From Streptomyces sp. WM6378 (GTDB lineage: Bacteria; Actinomycetota; Actinomycetes; Streptomycetales; Streptomycetaceae), in assembly GCF_001279695.1 (NCBI RefSeq), contig NZ_LGDD01000360.1, positions 1-26,836 of the forward strand: DNA of 26,836 nucleotides. Reading direction: 5' to 3'. The notes under the pieces were generated by a model. The model was given only the letters and a program-made list of their open reading frames with translations, made no database searches and had not been told where the DNA came from. The position numbers and the translations under genes were made by a program. Below, piece after piece: positions 19,040 through 26,836 of this stretch (positions within the stretch are counted from its first letter, which is position 1; every line of letters starts with the position of its first letter).

Positions 19040-19183
19040 CCGTCAGGTCGCGACTCGGCCGAGGAGAAGACCCAAGACCCTGAAACAGTCACCTGCTGAG
19101 ACGGTTTGTCTCACGAAGGGGACGGGGCGGGTATGGGGTGACATGTCCCACTGGGTGCCGAGCCCCGTGCGTGGCCATTTGTT
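19040..19183. other. Spacer between rpoC terminator and rpsL promoter
   Basis: I see no gene here. The spacer contains the dyad TGAGAC-GGTTT-GTCTCA (19097-19113) and the palindromic core GACATGTC near 19140-19147, both upstream of the rpsL -35 element. Either could be a regulator site for the str operon. Neither matches a site I can name. Confidence 0.4.
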
Positions 19184-19212
19184 TTGACCCAAGTCGATGA
19201 GGTAGGTACGCT
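19184..19212 (+). promoter_or_regulatory. rpsL (str operon) promoter
   Basis: TTGACC (19184-19189) and TACGCT (19207-19212) are spaced by exactly 17 bp, a near-consensus housekeeping promoter. The start near 19219 gives a leader of about 188 bases. It drives rpsL-rpsG-fusA and probably part of tuf. Confidence 0.8.
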
Positions 19213-19218
19213 CAGACC

Positions 19219-19406
19219 TTGTGCCTGGGGTGTGCCTGGGCTCCGCTGCGTGCCTACGTCCGCAGGGCGAGCTCCCAGACCGGCCACCGCAATCTGCGCT
19301 TCTCCGCTCTCGGGCGGAAGTCCGCAGTATTCGACACACCCGACCGCGTGGGTCGGAGACGTGTTCCAGGTTAGTTTTACTACGGCACACAGAAACCGGA
19401 GAAGTA
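19219..19406 (+). other. rpsL untranslated leader
   Basis: The long leader begins with two copies of GTGCCTGGG (19221-19229, 19232-19240). It holds a small CTGCG/CGCAG hairpin near 19245-19265 and the stem CCGACC-GCGTG-GGTCGG (19340-19356). An AT-richer stretch (TTAGTTTTACTAC) precedes the ribosome site. S7 autoregulates the str operon in E. coli through the rpsL-rpsG gap, which is only two bases here, so any feedback would have to act elsewhere, possibly in this leader. Confidence 0.45.
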
Positions 19407-19778
19407 GTGCCTACGATCCAGCAGCTGGTCCGGAAGGGCCGGCAGGACAAGGTCGAGAAGAACAAGACGCCCGCGCTCGAGGGTTCGCCCCAGCGTCGTG
19501 GCGTCTGCACGCGTGTGTTCACGACCACCCCGAAGAAGCCGAACTCGGCCCTCCGTAAGGTCGCGCGTGTGCGTCTGACCTCCGGCATCGAGGTCACGGC
19601 CTACATCCCGGGTGAGGGTCACAACCTGCAGGAGCACTCCATCGTGCTCGTGCGCGGTGGCCGTGTGAAGGACCTGCCGGGTGTTCGCTACAAGATCATC
19701 CGCGGTTCCCTCGACACGCAGGGCGTCAAGAACCGTAAGCAGGCTCGCAGCCGCTACGGCGCCAAGAAGGAGAAGTAA
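19407..19778 (+). CDS. rpsL: 30S ribosomal protein S12
   Basis: S12 sits at the decoding centre and controls translational accuracy. The 123-residue protein is the Streptomyces length. [19 protein letters not shown] and [17 protein letters not shown] carry K43 and K88, the positions altered in streptomycin-resistant and hyper-producing mutants. Both are wild-type lysine. The GTG start has GGAGAAG directly upstream and gives [12 protein letters not shown], the conserved N-terminus; the longer open frame from 19221 is leader sequence. It is the first gene of the str operon. Its last codons hold the GAAGGAG ribosome site of rpsG. Confidence 0.98.
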   Translation: MPTIQQLVRKGRQDKVEKNKTPALEGSPQRRGVCTRVFTTTPKKPNSALRKVARVRLTSGIEVTAYIPGEGHNLQEHSIVLVRGGRVKDLPGVRYKIIRGSLDTQGVKNRKQARSRYGAKKEK

Positions 19779-19780
19779 GA

Positions 19781-20251
19781 ATGCCTCGTAAGGGCCCCGC
19801 CCCGAAGCGCCCGGTCATCATCGACCCGGTCTACAGCTCTCCTCTTGTCACCTCGCTGATCAACAAGATCCTGCTGGACGGCAAGCGCTCCACCGCCGAG
19901 CGCATCGTCTACGGCGCCATGGAAGGCCTCCGCGAGAAGACCGGCAACGACCCGGTCATCACGCTGAAGCGCGCGCTGGAGAACGTCAAGCCGTCCCTTG
20001 AGGTCAAGTCCCGCCGTGTCGGTGGCGCGACCTACCAGGTTCCGGTTGAGGTCAAGCCCGGCCGCCAGTCCACCCTCGCGCTGCGCTGGCTCGTGGGCTA
20101 CTCCCGCGCCCGCCGTGAGAAGACCATGACCGAACGCCTCATGAACGAGCTGCTCGACGCCTCCAACGGCCTCGGCGCTGCGGTCAAGAAGCGTGAGGAC
20201 ACCCACAAGATGGCCGAGTCCAACAAGGCCTTCGCGCACTACCGCTGGTAG
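19781..20251 (+). CDS. rpsG: 30S ribosomal protein S7
   Basis: S7 nucleates assembly of the 30S head and contacts E-site tRNA and mRNA. The 156-residue protein shows the family core [25 protein letters not shown] and [34 protein letters not shown]. The C-terminal part is basic ([21 protein letters not shown]). It starts two bases after the rpsL stop, with its ribosome site inside rpsL, so translation is probably coupled. It precedes fusA by 39 bases. Confidence 0.98.
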   Translation: MPRKGPAPKRPVIIDPVYSSPLVTSLINKILLDGKRSTAERIVYGAMEGLREKTGNDPVITLKRALENVKPSLEVKSRRVGGATYQVPVEVKPGRQSTLALRWLVGYSRARREKTMTERLMNELLDASNGLGAAVKKREDTHKMAESNKAFAHYRW

Positions 20252-20290
20252 TCGCTACCCACATCGAGACCGAGAGAAGACTGAGCCGAT

Positions 20291-22417
<2,127 letters not shown>

Positions 22418-22458
22418 CTCTCCCGAGTTCACGCTTTAGGCTTGTCACCGGAGCCACT

Positions 22459-22500
22459 GGGGCATTCGGCGTAAACCATCAGGTTTACGGTGAATGCCCC
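22459..22500 (+). other. Large hairpin in the fusA-tuf gap
   Basis: GGGGCATTC (22459-22467) pairs with GAATGCCCC (22492-22500) and, inside a two-by-two internal loop, CGTAAAC (22470-22476) pairs with GTTTACG (22483-22489), with loop CATCAG. That makes 16 pairs in all. No T-tract follows. In some streptomycetes tuf1 also has its own promoter in this gap. A weak -10-like TAGGCT lies at 22437-22442, without a clear -35. Confidence 0.7.
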
Positions 22501-22576
22501 GGGCCCCGGCATCCCAGCAAAGATCACCTGGCGCCGATGAAGCAAGGCGTACAGAACCACTCCACAGGAGGACTCA

Positions 22577-23770
<1,194 letters not shown>

Positions 23771-23810
23771 TTACTTGACCGTCTGACCTGGTAGCTCGCT
23801 GAGCTGTCAG

Positions 23811-23844
23811 AAGAGCCCCGCACCTTTCGAGGTGCGGGGCTCTT
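23811..23844. terminator. Bidirectional terminator between tuf and the PIG-L gene
   Basis: A perfect 15-bp stem AAGAGCCCCGCACCT/AGGTGCGGGGCTCTT with TTCG loop lies between two convergent genes, 41 bases after the tuf stop and 18 bases beyond the end of the opposite gene. It can serve both strands. No long T-tract is present on either side. Confidence 0.9.
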
Positions 23845-23861
23845 CGCGTTGTCCGGAGGTC

Positions 23862-25916
23862 TTACGGGCGCCAGGACCACGGCCGGGCGTCGACCCCGAG
23901 CCCGACGGCGAGCGCGTGCCCGCCGCGGACGTACAGGGTGGGAAGCCCGACGGGCGCGACGCCCCGGGTGCGCTTCAACACCCTTTGCTTATCGGCCAGT
24001 TGAAGAATTCCCTTCTCGTCCGTACCCAGCACGAATCCGTCTTCGGCGCCGACCGGCCCGTACCCGTCGAGCGCGACCGGGGTCGCGGGGGTGCCATCGA
24101 GGCGTACGGAGGTGAGGTGCGGGGAGGCGGGGGAGCCGGGGTCCTGGCGGGCCTTCTCGGGGTCGGCGGACGTGCGATACAGGAGCTGCACGCCGTCGCC
24201 GAGCGGGACCGGGGCCACCGCGTCGACGGCGAGCGGCAGCCGCGCGGGGGCGGGGGCGAGCGGCTTGCCCGGAGCGGGCTGGGTCCAGTGGTGCACGGTG
24301 TCGGCGCCGGCCGCGAAGACGTGCACGCGCCCACGCCCGTCGACGACGCCGCTCAGGCCTTCCTGTACGGACTCCCCGCCGAGGTCGCGCCAGGGCGACC
24401 AGGTGCCGTCCGCCTCCCGGATGCGTGAGCTGATGCCGCGGTCGGCGTTGCGCACGAAGAGGTGGACGCGGCCGTCCGGCGCGGCGAGAGCGAGCGGAGG
24501 CCCGATCCGCCGCCCACGATCGTCCCCGCGCTCGGGATTGCCGAGCCCCTTCCACGCCCCGAACTTGCCGCGGGGGCCGGCCTGTTCGAGCGTGACGATC
24601 TCTCGGGTGTTGGCGCCGGCACGCCCTTGGAGGGACGAGAACCGCAACCCGAACAGCAGCTGGCGCCCGTCGGGAAGGGTCGTACCGCCCAGGACGGGGG
24701 CGAGAGGCGATCCGCCGAGGTCCTCCGGGGCGCCCCAACTGTCATCGGCGCCGCGGGTCCATCTCACGGCGCGCAGCCCGAGCACCCCGTAGGCGTACGC
24801 GCCGTCGCCGGACAGGGTGAGCCGGGTGCCGGGGTGGCGGTAGTGCGTGGAGCGCACCCACCCCTTCCAGTTGGTGAGCGGCCGGTTCCCCCCGACGTTG
24901 TAGTCCCCGCACCCTCCCGGATTCCCGCACTGCCACCCCTTGTCTCCCCCGTACGGAACGAGGTGTGCGGCCTTCTCGGCGAGCACCTTCGGGGGGAGGT
25001 TCTTGGGCCAGTGCCGGTTGTAGTAGGCGCGGTAGGCGGTGGCGAGGAAGGCGTTGCCCTGCTCGGCGTGCCGGATCATCGCGGCCCAGGCGAAGGAGGC
25101 GGCGGCGGTGTGATCGGCGTGATCGGCGTACCCCGGCTGCTCGGAGTCGTGCGAGCGGACGGCGGGTGAGCTGTGCTGGATGTCCGGGTCGGGGTCGAGG
25201 GTCTGGATGAGGGTGGGCGAGTAGTCGTCGAGAAGGCCGGCGAGCACGTCGACCATGTCGTCGTACGTGTAGGCCTTGGCCCGGGTGAGCGGCGACCCTT
25301 CGGCGATGACGACGGGCAGCTGGAGGTGGTGGTCCTCCCATAGACTCGGCAGCCCCATCCGCCCCCCGAGCGGGGTGTGCATGGCGGTGTTGAGGAACAC
25401 CAACTCCACGCTCCGGCCCCGGTGTTGGAGCCGGTTGACCTCGGCGCGGTGCCCGCCGCGCAGCTCGGCGACGGACTTCTCCCAGGGCGTGTACTTGTCG
25501 AGCCCGAGGATGGCGGCGTAGGCCTGCCGGAGCCCCTGGTGCCGGGCGGAGGAGTAGGCGGCCTTGTCGTACACCGGCGGACTGGTGTCACTCACCACCC
25601 GGTTGTCCCCGTTGGCCTCCCCGCCGGTGACGTACACGCTGACCAGCGGAACCCCGGAGTCGAGGGTGTGCTGGGTGTCGGGGTTCATGAAGTACAGGTC
25701 GTCGTCGGGGTGGGCGAGGATCTGGAGGAGGAGGGGGGCGCGGGGTGCGGCGAGGGGGGAGTCCTTGGCCGTCCGGGCGGCCGTGCGCCCGGTGGCGGGC
25801 ACGGAACATCCCGCGACGGTGGCGGTGAGGCCGATGGCGGCCGCGGTTCCGATGAGTGCGCGACGGGTGGGCCCGCCGGTGCCGCTGCGCTGCGCGCGAC
25901 CGCTTACGTCGTACAC
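23862..25916 (-). CDS. Exported PIG-L family deacetylase with propeller-like C-terminal half
   Basis: A 684-residue predicted exported protein. The N-terminus has twin arginines (R18R19 in TRRALIG), a hydrophobic stretch and C37 in VAGC, consistent with a Tat-exported lipoprotein. Residues 62-310 form a PIG-L/LmbE domain. HPDDD at 69-73 and H266/H269 in YADHADHT fit zinc ligands of the GlcNAc-deacetylase fold, which removes acetyl groups from N-acetylated sugars. From about 350 on, repeats rich in W and LGG (SWGAPEDLGG, FGAWKGLGN, TWSPWRDLGG) suggest a beta-propeller, often a carbohydrate-binding scaffold. The natural substrate is not known from sequence. The GTG start has only a weak GGACGGAA ribosome site. 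It is convergent with tuf and downstream of the Uma2 gene. Confidence 0.85.
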   Translation of the reverse strand: MYDVSGRAQRSGTGGPTRRALIGTAAAIGLTATVAGCSVPATGRTAARTAKDSPLAAPRAPLLLQILAHPDDDLYFMNPDTQHTLDSGVPLVSVYVTGGEANGDNRVVSDTSPPVYDKAAYSSARHQGLRQAYAAILGLDKYTPWEKSVAELRGGHRAEVNRLQHRGRSVELVFLNTAMHTPLGGRMGLPSLWEDHHLQLPVVIAEGSPLTRAKAYTYDDMVDVLAGLLDDYSPTLIQTLDPDPDIQHSSPAVRSHDSEQPGYADHADHTAAASFAWAAMIRHAEQGNAFLATAYRAYYNRHWPKNLPPKVLAEKAAHLVPYGGDKGWQCGNPGGCGDYNVGGNRPLTNWKGWVRSTHYRHPGTRLTLSGDGAYAYGVLGLRAVRWTRGADDSWGAPEDLGGSPLAPVLGGTTLPDGRQLLFGLRFSSLQGRAGANTREIVTLEQAGPRGKFGAWKGLGNPERGDDRGRRIGPPLALAAPDGRVHLFVRNADRGISSRIREADGTWSPWRDLGGESVQEGLSGVVDGRGRVHVFAAGADTVHHWTQPAPGKPLAPAPARLPLAVDAVAPVPLGDGVQLLYRTSADPEKARQDPGSPASPHLTSVRLDGTPATPVALDGYGPVGAEDGFVLGTDEKGILQLADKQRVLKRTRGVAPVGLPTLYVRGGHALAVGLGVDARPWSWRP

Positions 25917-25967
25917 GTACGTTCCGTCCGCTGGGTGCCGAGGGGGATACCGGCGATGCTATCCAGC

Positions 25968-26045
25968 GGGGGTGGGCGGGCGGCCTGGAGGTGGGCGTAG
26001 CGGGGGTGGAGGCGGGCGGTGGGCGGTTGGAGGTGGGCTACGCGG
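25968..26045. repeat. G-run tract with an 18-bp near-repeat
   Basis: The plus strand carries seven or more runs of three or more G within about 70 bases, for example at 25968-25972, 25974-25976, 25978-25980, 25993-25995, 26002-26006, 26014-26016 and 26035-26037. This is a strong G-quadruplex-forming pattern. TGGAGGTGGGCGTAGCGG (25986-26003) recurs as TGGAGGTGGGCTACGCGG (26028-26045), the only change being inversion of the GTAG core. It lies upstream of the PIG-L gene, in its likely promoter region. Confidence 0.6.
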
Positions 26046-26048
26046 TAT

Positions 26049-26062
26049 CGCTACGCGTAGCG
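26049..26062. repeat. 14-bp palindrome at the Uma2 stop codon
   Basis: CGCTACGCGTAGCG is a perfect palindrome that includes the stop codon (26051-26053, minus strand) of the Uma2 gene. Related GCGTAGC or GCTACGC words occur at 25995-26001 and 26037-26043. GCGTAGCGGGGG occurs at both 25995-26006 and 26136-26147. It may act as the terminator of the Uma2 gene or as part of a local repeat family. Confidence 0.6.
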
Positions 26063-26641
26063 CGGCAGGTCCGCCGTGGAGATGGTCCACTCGCCGATGG
26101 TGACGTCCTCGCCGTAGACGAAATCCCTGCGGGTCGCGTAGCGGGGGCCGTCCGGGGTCGCGTGGATGTCGGAGAGGACGGCGCCGGTTCCCGTCCGGGG
26201 GTCGAAGATCGCGTAGACGGGAATGCCGAGCAGGGGGTAGTCCCGCATCTTGCCCACCCAGTCGTTGTCGGGGTTGGAGCGGGAGACGACTTCGACGGCG
26301 GCGAGGAGGGTGCGGGGGTTGAAGGAGCCCTCGCCCTCCATGTCTGCGATGGCGATCACCACGACGTCGGGGTGACGCATGATGCCCTCGGGTTCTTCCT
26401 CTACGTCGGGCGTTCCTGTGTGCGCCAGCAACTCGTCCGGCATGACCTTCTCAAGGCGCCGACTGACCTGGGCTGCGGTCAGCTCATGGGGACGACCAGG
26501 AGCCGTCATGTCGTGGACGATTCCTTCCTTGGTGATCTCGAACTTGCCTGGAGCGCTGTACTGCATCCGGTCGACGATGTCCCGCATCGCCCGATAGTGA
26601 GGGGCGGTGTTCTGGCGTGCGTGGTCCGGGGCGGTGCTCAT
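26051..26641 (-). CDS. Uma2-family (DUF820) putative restriction endonuclease-fold protein
   Basis: Uma2 proteins have a PD-(D/E)xK nuclease-like fold and are abundant in streptomycetes, with unproven function. In the 196-residue form, the core has D92 in RHPDVVVIA and E117 in LLAAVEVVSRSNPDNDW, followed by the family signature KMRDYPLLGIPVYAIFDPRTG (K131, Y135). The lysine expected two residues after Glu in a classic ExK is replaced by Val-Val-Ser, which is common in this family. Start chosen at MSTAPDHARQ with GAGGAG eight bases upstream; a longer frame to 26692 would nearly abut the upstream gene. It is downstream of a partial zinc-ribbon gene on the same strand, likely one unit. Confidence 0.85.
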   Translation of the reverse strand: MSTAPDHARQNTAPHYRAMRDIVDRMQYSAPGKFEITKEGIVHDMTAPGRPHELTAAQVSRRLEKVMPDELLAHTGTPDVEEEPEGIMRHPDVVVIAIADMEGEGSFNPRTLLAAVEVVSRSNPDNDWVGKMRDYPLLGIPVYAIFDPRTGTGAVLSDIHATPDGPRYATRRDFVYGEDVTIGEWTISTADLPRYA

Positions 26642-26693
26642 GGCGTGCGCTCCTCGTGGTCTCTGCCCAGGGGCAAGGGTCGTCACGTTCATG

Positions 26694-26836
26694 CTAGGTG
26701 GGCTCCTTGAGGCCGGGGCGGCAGCCGGGGCAGTGGCCCGGTTCGGGGGCGCGGAAGGCCCGGTCGCAGGTTTCGCAGGTCTGGAGTGGGTCCGGGCGGA
26801 TGGGGGCGGGGAGGGCCGGAAGGGGCGGGGGGGGGG
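26694..26836 (-). CDS. 3' end of a zinc-ribbon protein (cut by window edge)
   Basis: The open frame enters from the right edge and ends at TAG (26694-26696). The visible C-terminus is Pro-rich, then QTCETCDRAFRAPEPGHCPGCRPGLKEPT. Two CxxC pairs (CETC, CPGC) 15 residues apart form a probable four-cysteine zinc ribbon. Only about 47 residues are visible and the frame has the expected GC-rich third positions. It lies 52 bases upstream of the Uma2 start on the same strand. Function unknown. Confidence 0.6.
   Translation of the reverse strand, partial: PPPPLPALPAPIRPDPLQTCETCDRAFRAPEPGHCPGCRPGLKEPT

Noticed and set aside
19184..19558. 124-codon plus-strand frame over the rpsL leader
   Set aside because: It runs from the promoter into rpsL in a different frame, with no ribosome site and leader-like composition.

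Overview
The window is a conserved core region from a high-GC actinobacterium, almost certainly a Streptomyces. The reasons are very high GC with G/C-rich third codon positions, frequent GTG starts and one TTG start, and gene order. The order murB - (SDR/TetR insert) - adenosine deaminase - aspC - tRNA-Trp - secE - nusG - rplK - rplA - lipoprotein - rplJ - rplL - rpoB - rpoC - rpsL - rpsG - fusA - tuf matches what I recall of the S. coelicolor secE-to-tuf1 region. RpoB (1161 aa), RpoC (1299 aa), S12 (123 aa) and EF-Tu (397 aa) have the lengths expected for Streptomyces.

Layout. 1-5207: murB (+), convergent with an SDR-type NAD(P)-binding protein (-). That gene diverges from a TetR regulator (+) across a twin palindromic operator. 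A 141-bp inverted-repeat intergenic element follows, then an adenosine-deaminase-family gene and an aspartate-type aminotransferase, both on the minus strand. 5208-5451: control region with helically spaced CGGAA repeats and a sigma-70-like promoter. 5452-11495: tRNA-Trp(CCA), secE, nusG, rplK, rplA, a Met-rich lipoprotein gene, rplJ and rplL, separated by strong hairpins, a candidate L1-type leader and a clear L10 leader with an attenuator. 11496-18976: rpoB and rpoC. 19407-23770: the str operon rpsL-rpsG-fusA-tuf with its own promoter and a ~190-nt leader. 23862-26836: accessory genes, all on the minus strand: an exported PIG-L deacetylase with a propeller-like C-terminal half, a Uma2-family protein, and the 3' end of a zinc-ribbon protein cut by the window edge.

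How it works together. tRNA-Trp through tuf encodes protein-synthesis, transcription and secretion machinery. Gene dosage appears to be set by promoters before tRNA-Trp, rplK, rplJ, rpoB and rpsL, and by RNA structure between nearly every pair of cistrons. RpoB, S12 and L11 show wild-type residues at the drug-target positions I could check.

I see no CRISPR array, prophage, insertion sequence, integrase or biosynthetic cluster. I found no convincing new multi-gene system. The least explained signals are non-coding: the phased CGGAA repeats at 5293-5354, the palindrome across the tuf stop codon, the intercistronic hairpins, and the G-rich repeats at 25968-26062. Several starts were moved from the longest open frame on ribosome-binding-site and family-length grounds, as noted in the entries.
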